Of a stretch of 64,000 nucleotides of DNA, positions 23,559-39,197 are shown piece after piece. Both the position numbers and the translations under genes were made by a program. Positions within the stretch are counted from its first letter, which is position 1, and the number at the start of each line of letters is the position of its first letter. The notes below the pieces were generated by a model. It had not been told where the DNA came from, searched no databases, and saw nothing but the letters and a program-made list of their open reading frames with translations. The stretch spans positions 645,716-709,715 of the forward strand of contig BCIJ01000004.1 of the NCBI GenBank assembly GCA_001599935.1, written 5' to 3'. This stretch comes from Holtermannia corniformis. Lineage: Eukaryota; Basidiomycota; Tremellomycetes; Holtermanniales.

Positions 23559-24000
23559 GCTGCCGCTTAGGTTTGCGCCCGCCCGTAGCATTTTTAGAGC
23601 TGGGGTGGCTGCTCGTGCGCCCCTGGTGCTCGATGCGCATCTGTGAAATCTTGTAGCGTAGACGGCCCGGTGTACCTCGACTTCCCCCATGCACGGCTGC
23701 CTAAAGTTGCTGATCCCGGGTCCTTTCACTGCCTTTTCGCGTTCTCGGCCCTCGCCGCGTCTCTTGACCGAGTTCGGGCACCAAAGGTAGACCCCAGCCC
23801 GGCATCGCATCTCACGAGCCGGTTTTGGCGCAAAGCATCCGTATTCCGAACCGCAGAGGAACCGGTCAGTCGCGGATCAGGGCACGTTTGGCGTCGATCG
23901 GCGCCTCGCCCAGGCGACGTCTTTGGTGACAAAGTCAATCTTTGCCAGCGTCGCGCTCATATGTCATGCAGAGCTCGCGTCGAGCGGCGTCTGCTATCTC

Positions 24001-24291
24001 ATGTCGGTCTACACTGCGCAAACCGAATTTGTCTGTCTCAGCTGCACGCTCGAGTGGCAGGGCCGCGAGGCTTCGGCCTATTCGGAAGAAGAGGCGATTG
24101 CTGCCGCGGCCGCGCAGCTGTTTGCAGATCCTGCACCCGTATGCGTGCGTTCAGAGCGTTGCCAAGTGACGCTCATGGCTCGACAGGACCAGTGCGAGGT
24201 CGAAGGCCCATGGGCCTGGCGCGTACTTCTCTTTGTGGACGGCACATATTACGCCACAACCGATTGGTCAACGAGCGCTAGTTTGGAATGA
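24001..24291 (+). CDS. Small unrecognised ORF
   Basis: This open frame of 96 codons starts [20 protein letters not shown] and ends [11 protein letters not shown]. It looks protein-like, with a CxxC pair at the start, an Ala/Glu helix ([14 protein letters not shown]) and alternating hydrophobic strands ([15 protein letters not shown]). The frame is open upstream to 23923, so the start is uncertain. It lies in the 780-bp spacer between convergent ARB1 and the SERCA gene, and its stop is 47 bp from the SERCA stop. No family recognised. Confidence 0.4.
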   Translation: MSVYTAQTEFVCLSCTLEWQGREASAYSEEEAIAAAAAQLFADPAPVCVRSERCQVTLMARQDQCEVEGPWAWRVLLFVDGTYYATTDWSTSASLE

Positions 24292-24338
24292 ACTCTTGTG
24301 AGAAATGCATCCTGGCATGCGAGCAGTAGCTGACCTGT

Positions 24339-27889
<3,551 letters not shown>

Positions 27890-28163
27890 GATGTGCTGCG
27901 AGGTTCAGTACTTGTACGGCGCGTGGACGTGACACGTACACAGGGTGAGATCACAGGGAGAGGACTCGATCCTGCTAGCCAGCAAAGTGTCAGACTGGTG
28001 CTATGTATCTGTACGCTGAGCAAGCTGTTGGTCTGTGCAGCGACGTGGAAGATTGAGTGATCCGCGGTTTCACCCGCCAAACCTGAAACGCGGCGATCGT
28101 GGGAAAACGTGGCCGCGCGTGTCATCGTGAACAGTCTTCAGTGGAGACCGCGCACCAGCCACC
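27890..28163. promoter_or_regulatory. Divergent promoter region, SERCA and synaptojanin-like gene
   Basis: This 274-bp spacer between two divergent ATGs holds both promoters. No clear TATA box or repeated element is seen. Confidence 0.35.
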
Positions 28164-31100
28164 ATGCCAGCCGTGCTCTACCTACGACCTCATCCCCGCG
28201 CGCTATACGTCGTCACAGAGTCGCACGCGCTCGTGTTTCGCCAGCCAGAAGCGACCGAGTCCAAGGCGTCGCGCGGTGTCGTCGTCACCGAGTATGTCCC
28301 AATGTCCGAGGTCGACGCTCGTGGCCTCGTCAAGATCGGACGCAGCGCGGCTATCGAAGGCGTTCTTGGTCTCATCAGTGTCCCCACGGGTGCGCGCAGT
28401 CGTTGTGCGTGTATCGTCCGAGCTGACCGACGCTTAGACCGCTCGCCGATTCCTGAGGTCTTCCTACTCTGCATCACTTCAGCTGCACCAATCGCACCGT
28501 TGCTACCCAACTCACCACATCAGCCTGCCAAAGTGCTGTTCGTCGAATTCCACTCGCTCTCGAGCTCATTGTGGGATCCTCTGAGTGTAGTCGAGGCTAC
28601 ATCGAGTGGGTACAGCAGTCCATACTCGTTCAACCCAGATATCGATGATCCGTATGGGCCAGGCGGCACGTACTCTACTAGCCCAATATCGGCGACATCC
28701 ACGAGCACCACCTTGGCGGCACAACAAGGGGGTGAACATCCCTGTAGTGCAATGAAAAAGTACCTCGAATCGGGCGGCTTCTTCTTTGCCGAGGGTGGCA
28801 GGTGGGACATCACAAAGCGAGCAAGCGAAGGTGGTTTGGAGGGGGCGAAGGGCACCAGCCCCCTGGACTCTTATGATGGACGGTTTCGTAAGTCGCTTGA
28901 CGACCATGCGTGCTCTGCTGACACGACAGTGTGGAACCTGACCGCTCTCTCGCCATTGCTCAGTTTCCGCAAACGATTACCTGCAAAGCTTCGCTCGGAG
29001 CTTGATAGCCAGAACCTGCTTGTGCCGGTCATCCAAGGCTTTTGTGGTGCAACGCCTATCGTCAGCGCAGGCACACGAGCGTCGCTTGGCTTGATCAGCC
29101 GGCTCGGCTGGAAACGCGCTGGGACAAGATTTCGCACGCGAGGTGTTGACGATGACGGCCAGGTTGCCAACTTTGTCGAGGTACATTCTCTGATGGTGGT
29201 GATCGGTGGCTCATCTCAGTAGACCGAAACTATCCTGGCCAACGACGATGTCTTCATGAGCTACGTGCAGATCCGAGGCTCGGTACCACTGTTTTGGGAA
29301 CAGCAAGGTATCTACGTCCCTCGCGTCCAGGATTCAAGCATACTCATGCCCGTAGGCAACCAGACGTTTGGGCAAAAAGTTCAGATCACGAGGGTGGGTC
29401 ATGCAACAGGTGCACGACGACGCTGACGCTCGACAGCCGCCCGTTGCGTCACAGATGGCGTTCGACAAGCACTTTGCCGAGATCTTGCACCAATACCACT
29501 CCGTACATGCCATCAACCTTCTCGGACAAAAGGACAACGAGGTACTTTTATCTACCGCGTACACAAGTCATCTCGAAAGTCTTGCCAAGAGCATGGATCC
29601 CGCTCAGGGCGATGTTTCCATGACGGCATATGACTTTCACGCCGTGACCAAGGTCAGCGGCCACGAAGCCGTACGAGACGACTTTAGCAAGCGTTTGCGG
29701 GACATCACCAGACGGCGCGAGCAGTTTGGTTGGACGACTATCGACCGGCATACGGGGAATGTGGTCGAAAGGCAAAAGGGTGTCTTCCGTACAAATTGTT
29801 TGGATTGGCGAGTAGCTTGAGGGCTTGTTGCGCACATACTGATACAGTGCAGTCTCGACCGAACCAACTACGTCCAAGATATCCTTTCTACTCTGGCGGT
29901 CACCGCCTTCTTGTATTCCCTGCAATCGCCGCTGATTTCCCACCCGGGCATCTGGGCTGCGCACCGCGAGTTGTGGGCTGACAACGGCGACCGCCTCAGC
30001 AAGATCTACACTGGCACAGGCGCATTGAACACGAGCTCGACCCGGAGTGGCAAGCGGACGTTTGGAGGTCTCTTGAGCGACGCTACCAAAAGTGTCAGCC
30101 GGTGCGTCTCGCCGACGAGGTCGACAAGCGCTGATTCTCCAGCGCCTACTTCAACAACTTTGAGGACACCAACAAGCAAGCCAGTGTGGACATGCTTCTT
30201 GTAAGTGCAGTGGTCTGCATGGACTTGGTTCAACGTATGACAGGGGCTACTGGCCGGTCAACGACCGGTACTGCTGTTCGATCCAATCAACGACACGGTG
30301 CAGGCTGAATTGGAATCGAGGTACGTGCGTCGTATAAGTGGGATGGTTCTGACCAAGTAGAGCTGCCGAGTTCTCGGAAGCTAAGAGTGTCAATATCTTC
30401 GTGGGGACATGGAACTTGAACGGACGAGTGAGTGTTACAAGTCACCGTTGCCGTGGCTCACAGTATACAGGCGCCCGGGGAAGCATTGGACGCATGGCTT
30501 TTCCCACCCGGTGCGTGCTACCTAGATGTGGGGCATGACTGACCATGTTGCAGACTCGCCGGAGTAAGGCCCTCCATGAATGGCCGAACTATGTTAACCA
30601 TTGCAGCGCCGAAATCTACGCAATCTCATTCCAGGAGATTGTGCAATTAACGGCCCAGCAGATTCTACAGACAGATCCGGAGAAGAGGTGCGCATCCATT
30701 GCCAGAAGAACCTGTCCTGACTACATAGGCGAGTCTGGGAGGCCTTTATCCTCGACACTTTTGCGAAGCGAGAAAAAGCGCCGCGATACGTATTGTTACG
30801 TAGCGAGCAGGTAGGCTCCGCTGCGGTAATCATGATACCTTCTCACAAATCATCAGCTGGTCGGCACCGCTCTCATCATCCTGATCAGAGAAGACCTCGC
30901 CCCGCATGTCAGAGGGGTGGAAGGCGCCAACGTCAAGGCGAGTCGCATCGAGGGTTCGAGACACTCAGCTGACTTTAGTAGACGGGACTGCGTGGGGTGA
31001 CCGGTATGTCCGGAGACAGCATGCACCTTGCTGATCCTGCCAGGCAACAAGGGCGGTGTAGCTGTCCGTCTCGAATTATACGAAACACCAATCTGTCTCG

Positions 31101-32306
31101 TCTCGTGTCACCTTGCCGCTGGCCACTCGGCCGTCGCGGAACGACGGAACGACTATCGGACTATCTCGCAGGACCTCAGGTTTCTTCGAGGCAAGATGAT
31201 CGACGATCACGAGTGCGTGGCGGGATTTGCAGAGTGCAGACTGACGTCTCTCAGGATCGTCGTCTGGGCCGCTGACCTCGTATGTTGGCTTCTGCAGGCG
31301 GACCCGGTCACTGATATAGATCAAGAACTACCGTATTGATTTGGACAACGCCGAGTGCCGGCACTTGGCACAGCTTGACTGCTTCGACGAGCTGTTCGCA
31401 GCGGATCAGGTAGGCTTGCTCATCCGTTTGACCCGGCACCGGCTGACGCGTCCCAGCTGTATGCAGTGATGGACGCTGGCGAGGTATTCTCAGGGTATGA
31501 TGAGGGTCCCATACACTTCCGGTGCGTCTCACTTGCATGACAACGCAGTGGATAACGAATTGGTAGGCCGACATACAAATAGTCTGTAGTATTGTGCGCA
31601 TTTGCCACGAGCTGACCAAAGCAGCGACAACAACTCGGATGAATACGACACGAGTGAGAAAGCGCGCATTCCCGCCTGGACCGACCGCATCCTGTTCAGA
31701 GGACCTGCAGTACGTGAGGGACGTTGCCCAGATTTACACTGAATTTTGCACCAGCTGCGTTTGAAAGAGTATCAGAGGGCCGAACTGCGGTCGTCCGACC
31801 ATCGCCCCGTCTACGCAGTATTTCAGGCCACTGTCCGGCAGATTGACCATGTCAAGCGCGCAAGGATCGAGGCGCAGCTCGCGGGACAGGTCGCAGTCAC
31901 GACCAACAGCGGCAGCGTGGATCATCGGGTGGAACAGAGCTTGGTCAATCATGGAGGTGTAGGCGCCCTGGTCCAGGATCTGCTTGGTCGTGAGTGGACG
32001 GCGTTGGCCATGGCCCAGGCTGACTCCGTAGCTGACGATGACTCGGACGAAGCGAATGCACCGTGGTATGGTACACCTGGCAAGGCAGTCGACCACGTCG
32101 GAGAAGCTGCAAGGCTGATTGAACGACTCGACGCCTCGGAGACGACCGAAGTGTCTCTGAATCCCTTCGACTGGGATGTAGAGAGGGGCGATAACGGTGG
32201 TAGCTTGATCGAGGTGGTCAAACCAGCTGTCCTCGCATCCGAAAAGACCGCAGAGGCGCGACGAAAGCCACCTCCGCCGCCGGTTGCGCCGAAACCAAGA
32301 GCCTAG
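28164..32306 (+). CDS. Synaptojanin-like inositol polyphosphate 5-phosphatase
   Basis: This Inp51/52/53-family enzyme removes phosphates from PI(4,5)P2 and PI monophosphates in endocytosis and Golgi traffic. The N-terminal Sac domain includes [17 protein letters not shown] sequence, EFGWTT-like [10 protein letters not shown] and the catalytic loop RTNCLDCLDRTN, which is split by an intron (29808-29852) with a GC donor. The 5-phosphatase domain follows: [72 protein letters not shown] and [11 protein letters not shown]. The C-terminal tail is acidic and Pro-rich ([15 protein letters not shown]), a probable SH3 ligand. The total is about 1,080 aa with some 18 introns. Confidence 0.92.
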
Positions 32307-32389
32307 CATGCATGTGATGACATCACGACTTGTCCAACTCTTTCCGCTGACTGTGCCAGTCCACTTGTCATCACTTGACATCCATCATA

Positions 32390-33253
32390 ATGGAGCGGGT
32401 CAGTACATTCAAGCCGGTTCTCGCACCAGAGGATGTCGAACGCATCCTACGCTACGCCATGATGCCGGTCACGCCAGAGCTCCCATCATCACCGTACGAT
32501 TTCCTCGCAGCGCATGTCGGCAACCTTCCCCCAACTCTGGCAGTTCTATTCGGACCCATTGTTACGCCTAGACAAAGATCGAAGATCCCACGGATCAAAT
32601 CTCGGCGGCTGGCGTATGCAGCGTCCAAGCCGACTCCAACGGCCCTGCAAGCTGAAAATGGTCGACGGCGGTGGCCATTGCTATGGGAGCGCATGGGGGG
32701 ACTGCGGGGTCCGCTGGCTCAAATTGAAGGCCGAGATGCCGAAGCGAGCGGACTGGACGAGGAGGAACGTTTCGGTAGCGAACAGTTCATGGATGGGCGT
32801 CTGGACTCTCAAGCGGTCAAACGGCTCGGCGGTCTACTTAGAGATTACGAGGAGGAGAGGGAGGCCGAGCGAGGGATAGCAGCACGAAGAGCTGAGCGGG
32901 AGAGAGAACAGGGTGTAGGAGAAGAGTTTGAAGAGGAGAGCGACGAGGAGGAATATCAAGATCGGCAGCCGCAGTCTGGCGTGGACAACGCGGTGGACCA
33001 AACAGAGGTCCGTGAGCTGTTTGAGCAAAAGCTGGTAGAGCTTTTTCTTGACGGGCTAGATGTGAGTAACACTCGACACGTCGAAGAGCTGACGAGTCAG
33101 ACTATCGACTATGACGAAATAGACTTTGTTGAGCCGCTAGGTGGCGACCCGATCGGCGAACGCGATCGTGAAGAGCGTTACTTTGAAGAGGAGGACCCGA
33201 TTGAGGAGCGTAAACCCGCGTCCGGCCTTGCCGAGGGAGAATATGACTATTAG
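32390..33253 (+). CDS. CCDC97-like protein (DUF2052)
   Basis: A single exon of 287 codons starts MERVSTFKPVLAPEDVERIL. Residues 60-110 are basic. The centre is a long charged coiled coil (LLRDYEEEREAERGIAARRA). The C-terminal block (VRELFEQKLVELFLDGLDV, then TIDYDEIDF) matches the conserved end of CCDC97 proteins, which associate with the SF3B spliceosome module. The C-terminus is very acidic. The gene begins 83 bp after the phosphatase stop and ends 23 bp before the RNase III gene start, so three same-strand genes are nearly contiguous. Confidence 0.7.
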   Translation: MERVSTFKPVLAPEDVERILRYAMMPVTPELPSSPYDFLAAHVGNLPPTLAVLFGPIVTPRQRSKIPRIKSRRLAYAASKPTPTALQAENGRRRWPLLWERMGGLRGPLAQIEGRDAEASGLDEEERFGSEQFMDGRLDSQAVKRLGGLLRDYEEEREAERGIAARRAEREREQGVGEEFEEESDEEEYQDRQPQSGVDNAVDQTEVRELFEQKLVELFLDGLDVSNTRHVEELTSQTIDYDEIDFVEPLGGDPIGERDREERYFEEEDPIEERKPASGLAEGEYDY

Positions 33254-33276
33254 GAAGCAGATGCCACTCTGGACCC

Positions 33277-34572
33277 ATGCTCCGCGACAATCAGACGTCT
33301 GTGCTCACTTACGGTGTGGTGGATGCTGTGACCGCCAACAATGCAGCAGTGCCGCCCCGGCGCCTACAAATCACCAGCCGGTGTGCAGACCATACAGCTC
33401 TAGTCCCGTCGCCATGTTCTTTCATGGCGTGTACGGACCCCGCCGCAGTGCCATACCGCACATAGCGAGTCCTGTGACGCTGGTTGATGCAGACTCGCTA
33501 CCTTCGAGGCTCGACTTTTGCACTTCCAATCGAGGTCGCACGAGTGCGGTGCATCAGCGAACGTCGTGGGACTTCACCGAGGTCGAGTTCCAAAGGCTTG
33601 AACTCGAAGGCGATGGCATCCTGGCCGCCGAGCTACCAAAGATCCTCAGCTTCTACTGGCCAGGCAGTACGCCGAATGACATTACCGTGAGTAGGCGTTT
33701 GTGTACCGCTCCAACTCATCGCGTCAGCACCTACGCCAAATCCTGGTCTCGAACAACATCCTCGCACACCTTGCTGCCTTTCTACAGCTCGGCAGTGCTA
33801 TCCACACCGACTTGAAGGATATTCAGCCGTTGCCTCTCAAGAGGCTCGCTGACAAGTTTGAAGCATACATCGGGGCTCTTTGGGAAGAGGCAGATCTACT
33901 CTTGCGCACGGCGGCACCAAAAGGCACTCGACGCCTGCTCGAGCTGCGTTCATGGTTGGCTAGGATCTTTGCACCGAAATGCTTCCCGGGTATTGGCATC
34001 GACCGTCGCGGCCATCTCTTCGGCGTGCGCGACGCCCGGCAGCAATTCAAGCTCAACAAGGTGGGCCTTGTGGGCCGGCGTTCATATGAACTAACTGGCA
34101 ATAGCGGGCGCAGCCTCAAGCCCTGCACTCATACCGCAGTTGGGCGTCAGGGCCTGTGCCGCCAATCAATGCAGCCGCACAACCAGCCTTCGCGGCCAGC
34201 ACAGCCGGGCGTTCACTCGTGCATCAACCGCCTACAGAGCCGCGAGGAAGAAAACAGCCCATGTCCGAGAGCATAGCGGCGCCCGAGGTGATCGTCATTG
34301 ACGACGACGATGACGAGCCAGGACAGGCTACTGGCGCAGCGGCATCCGTGCTTGTCTTGGAGCAGGGTGTACGCACCCCAAAATCAGGGCCCATGGACCT
34401 CTGCGATTCGATGGAGGATAGCGATGAGGAAATCGATGCCATCGAGTGCGCTACCGAGCTCCCTGGCAGCTCGGCGACTACGCCCGGGCGTCAACGCAAG
34501 CTCGACGACGACGAAGAGGATGATTTCATCTGGATGCACACCAACGGGGCGTGGGTCTGTGTGTCTGTTTAG
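33277..34572 (+). CDS. RNase III-domain protein with C-terminal SUMO-interaction-like motif
   Basis: Exons join in frame: MLRDNQT, an intron of about 50 nt, then SAAPAPTNHQ. The RNase III fold is visible as FQRLELEGDGIL (the family LEFLGD motif, with its Glu and Asp present), LRQILVSNNILAHLA and LADKFEAYIGALWEEA (the second acidic pair, Asp and Glu, present). All four metal-binding acidic residues therefore seem intact. No double-stranded RNA-binding domain is seen. After an intron near 34060 comes a disordered region with EVIVIDDDDDEPG, a classical hydrophobic-plus-acidic SUMO-interaction motif, and an acidic tail ending DDEEDDFIWMHTNGAWVCVSV. About 380 aa. A mitochondrial L44/L57-type or a nuclear processing role are both possible. 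Confidence 0.65.
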
Positions 34573-34883
34573 TTGTACATACACTCTGTGACATGACCTA
34601 TAACGACAGTGCGTTTCTTGGTGTGCTCCTTTTCACGTCAGGGCCGGGCGTCGCACGGAGCGTCATATTGGGGTTTTTGACCCACCTTACGTAAGCACCC
34701 TGCCTTGACCGGGACGACGTTCCGTCACCTTCTCCCTCTACTACCTTTCAGTTGAATCTCGCGCCTGGAGATTCTGCCGATTGATCCTCTCCTACAGACT
34801 TTTCCAGTGTGTATGGTGCAGTCCTTTGAATCGCCGAAGTGACTGAGGCATTTGTTCCTTTAGTACAACTCCGAACTTCCAAA

Positions 34884-37800
34884 ATGTCTTTCAAGCCCCA
34901 AGCCAACGACGAGCTGGCCGTCAAGTAGGTGTTATGTATTCGTCGTATACATGATTAATTCGATTGCAGCACCATCCGTACGCTTGCGGCGGATGTCGTT
35001 TTCAAGGTGGGATCCATCATTCGGCCGGATCCGGATTTAACAATACTGATCGTTTCTAGGCCAACTCGGGTCACCCCGGTGCGCCCATGGTGCGTAACTC
35101 GCTGGAACCGTAGCATCGCACTTATCGCCTAACAGGGCATGGCGCCGGTCGCTCACGTTCTTTGGTCGCGTTTCCTCAAGTTCAACTCGGCCAACCCCAA
35201 GTGGATCAACCGTGACCGCTTTGTGCTCTCGAACGGCCATGCGTGAGTTTGGATTTCACGAATGGTATCGGTCACTGGCGTTGCGGTTGTGCACGGATCG
35301 TCTGTGCGATCAGCCTAGAGGCCCTGAAATCTGGCATCAACGGCGCCATCGACGGCTTCATCAAAGGATGCTTTGTGCCTCGGCCGGTCTTCGTACCCTG
35401 ACGAGGACTGCCTGACGCATCCACGGTCGCCTCGACACAGATCCGCGTCCCGACTTTTGATCGGACCCGGGCCGGACTTTCCCGGCTGTGGCGCGCTCCT
35501 GCTTTTGGCCACCGGAAACAAGGCTGACAATCGCAGTTGCGCGCTCCAATACGTTCTACTCCATTTGTTGGGCTACAAGGTTACCATCGACGACCTCAAG
35601 GCTTTCCGTCAGATCGACTCGATCACCCCGGGTCACCCGGAGGTTGGTGTGACCGAGGGTATCGAGGTTACTACTGGTCCTCTTGGCCAGGGTATCGGCA
35701 ACGCCGTTGGTCTCGCCATTGCCCAGGCTCACATTGGCGCCGTTTTCAATAAGGAGAACTTCCCTATCGTGGACAACCACACCTACGGTAGGTCATCCAT
35801 TTATAAGGGACGAACTAACTCTTGTAGTATTCTTGGGTGACGGCTGTCTCCAGGAGGGTGTCGCCTCGGAGGCTAGCTCGCTCGCGGGGTATGTAACACT
35901 GCGCTCAGGGACTCGCCCTAACTCTCCGCAGCCACTTGCAGCTCGGCAACCTCATTGCGATCTACGACGACAACCGTACGTCGTCCCAGTGTCCACTGCT
36001 CTGCTGACCGACATAGACATCACCATCGATGGTGACACTGCCGTCTCGTTCACCGAGGACGTCGAGGCCCGTTACAAGTCGTACGGCTGGGAGGTCTTGC
36101 ACGTGGACAACGGCGACTCGTAAGTCGATGCGATCCTAATCTTGCTGACTGTGCAGCGACTATGCCTCGATTGCCAATGCCATCGAGCAGGCCCAGAAGA
36201 ACAAGACTCAGCCGACCCTCATTCGCTTGCGCACCACCATCGGCTACGGTTCGCTCAAGCAGGGTGGCCACGATGTGCACGGTGCTCGTACGTTTACCAT
36301 TCGTAATGACCGGCTAACCCCGCAGCCCTCAAGAAGGACGACATTGCTCAGCTCAAGTCCAAGTGGGGCTTCAACCCTGACGAGACCTTTGCCGTCCCCA
36401 AGGAGACTGCCGAGATCTACGGCAAGCTCGCCGAGGCCGGTCGCAAGGCCAACGCCGAGTGGGACGACCTCTTCAAGGCCTACAAGGACAAGTACCCGAC
36501 CGAGGCTGCCGAGATCACCCGTCGGTTCGAGGGCCGTCTTCCCGAGGGCTGGGAGAAGGCTCTCCCCACCTACAAGACTTCAGACGCCGCCGTCGGTAGC
36601 CGCAAGCTCTCCGAGACGACCATCAACGCTCTCGCCGAGGTTCTTCCCGAGCTTGTCGGCGGTTCGGCTGATTTGACCGGTAGCAACCTTACCCGTACGT
36701 CGTACTGTATGTATTCGGGCCAAGCTGACCATTGCAGGTTGGAAGGGCGGTCAGTATATGCTTGTCAACGAGATCGTGTCTGAACACGAACAGCCAAGGA
36801 CTTCCAGCCGCCCAGCTCCGGTCTCGGCGACTACTCTGGTCGCTACTTCCGGTAGGTCACAGCACGCGGTTTCATCGATCTGTTGCTTACCTTCGCAGGT
36901 TCGGTGTCCGTGAACACGGCATGTCGGCCATCTCCAACGGTTTGGCTGCCTACGGTGAGTGTCAGAAGAAATAGGACCCGCCACGGCACGTGGCCTTGTG
37001 AGGCCACATGCGATGCGCAGCATATGTGCTTTCGTCTTCTATATCGTCGATATCTGCCGTCTGTTTGCGTTGCTGTCGCTGACAATCTGCAGGTGGTCTG
37101 ATTCCGTTTGACGCCACGTTCCTTGTGCGCCCGATTTATGCTCCTGGATATTTTCGTGCTGATGAGAGCTCAGAACTTTGTTAGCTACGCGTCAGTCTCC
37201 TTCATACCTCCTCTACACCCATTCTGACGCCTATACAGTGCCGGCGCTGTGCGTATCGGTGCCCTCTCGCACCTGCGCGTCCTCCACATCGGCACGCACG
37301 ACTCGATTGGTCTCGTAAGTCGATTTTTGGCCGAAAATTGACCGTCTTTGCTGATCCTTGCTTACAGGGCGAAGTACGTGGCTTTCTGCAGCCTTCCTGT
37401 TGCCTGCTGATGCCCTATAAAGGATGGCCCCTCGCACCTTATGTTTTTCGCACTAAACAGACGCTTGCTGATACCCTCACAGAGCCGGTTGAATCAGCTG
37501 CGGCATGGAGGTGAGGAAATTTTTCCCCTTCAGCGCTCTCAGACCCCTTGGAGACCTCCTGAGATCTGCTCCGCTTGCCGAAAACGCCTCTGATGACCTC
37601 TAGGGCTGTCCCCAACCTTCAGTTCTGGCGCCCGGCCGACGGTAACGAGACTTCGGCTGCTTACCTCGTCACCATCAAGAGCGCGCACACTCCTTCCGTC
37701 CTGGCCTTCTCCCGCCAGAACGTACGTAGCTTGCATGCCTGTCGACCCTCTCTCACCACTTGCAGTTGCCCCAGCTTGAGGGTTCAGAGATCGCCAAGGC

Positions 37801-38525
37801 CGCCCGCGGCGGTTACGTCCTCCAGGAAGTGGAGGGTGCCGTACGTAATTCGTGGCGGATCATGCGCGTTCACTGACGCGCAATAGGACTTGACCATCGC
37901 GTCGACCGGTAGCGAGGTGACCCTCGCTCTCGGTGCTGCCAAGATCTTGCAGGACGCCGGCAAGAAGGTCCGGATTGTCAGCTTCCCGTGCTTCGAGGTC
38001 TTCGTAAGTTCATAGCGTTCTCCCACGTACGCAAGCTAATGATACTGTCAGGATGCGCAACCCGCCGACTACAAGCTCAGCGTTCTGCCTTCGGGTGCTC
38101 CTATCCTCTCGGTTGAGGCCTACTCGGTCAGTTCGGACGATGCCCTGGGAACACGAAGCTGATGGTATATAGACCTTCGGTTGGGGCAAGTACGCGCACG
38201 AGTCCTTCGGCCTCAAGTCGTGGGGCGCGTCCGGTCGTGAGTAGTTGCATTGGCCATATGCCCGTTCGATTCTCACCTTCCACAGCTTTCGACAAGGTCT
38301 ACGCCAAGGTACGTCACGTCGCAATGTTAAACCGCGTCAACTAATGCTCCAATAGTTCGACATCACCCCGGAGGGCATCGCCAAGCGTGCCGAGAAGGTC
38401 ATCGCATTCTACAAGAAGCGCGGTCACCCCGTACGTGGCTCTGTTGACCAGTGGCAGTAAGCTTACCCGATCAGGTCTACTCGCCTCTCATCTCGGCCCT
38501 CGACTCGATCGACGACGAGGCTTAA
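34884..38525 (+). CDS. TKL1: Transketolase
   Basis: Thiamine-diphosphate enzyme of the pentose phosphate pathway. Family motifs appear in order: [21 protein letters not shown] with [157 protein letters not shown] and [14 protein letters not shown]. The length is near the usual 680 aa. About 26 introns split it, unusually many even here. One intron (35243-35536) is 294 nt. Another (37439-37482) appears to start with TTATGT rather than GTATGT. Confidence 0.95.
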
Positions 38526-39197
38526 GACGAGATCCACTGTGCCATTGATAGTATGCATTCCTGTCTAGAGCTTCGCGTCAACGTGTCATGATCGTTTCGA
38601 TGAGTCTTCAGGTTCAGCTCTTCGCGAAAATGAACTCAGTACTATACACCCCGCCACCCGTCACGACACGGTCGTTTTGGATTTCAACATAGGGAGCGTG
38701 ATACGACAACGACCACTTGCTTGTTAGGAAGCGTTCTCTAATATGCCGAAGCTGTGCTCGGTTAGCGTGGATACCTTACAGTCGAATCTGAGACTGCCGG
38801 ATTGACTTCGCATCCCAACTGGGACAACACCACAGCAACGCTGGCTGGGAGAGTGATATCTTTTCTCGACGGCGGACAAGTTTGTTGTCGGCACAGGCTG
38901 ATGATCAGCATCTCTACCACTGTTAACTGCGATAATGCACATCTTTGCAAGCCGTAGACTACACTGACCTCTGTCGGAATGAGCCCAATACTATCTATTT
39001 GTACCCCTTGTCTATCACCGACTACGTCTCGCCCGATTGTACGATGCAATAATGTACCCATTCGTAATCTCGACAACCTCGCCGTGCTGGTGACGACACG
39101 TGGTAGATAGGGGAAGCTTGCCAAAGGAAGGGATCGCGTTCTCTTCTGCCTTTCTACATTGCGACATTCCAAGAGCACTGTACAGCCGTGGGACGCT
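38526..39197. other. Intergenic stretch
   Basis: This 672-bp gap follows the transketolase stop and precedes the Crinkler-like gene. It contains scattered antisense open frames without protein-like composition. I see no RNA gene or repeat. Confidence 0.5.
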
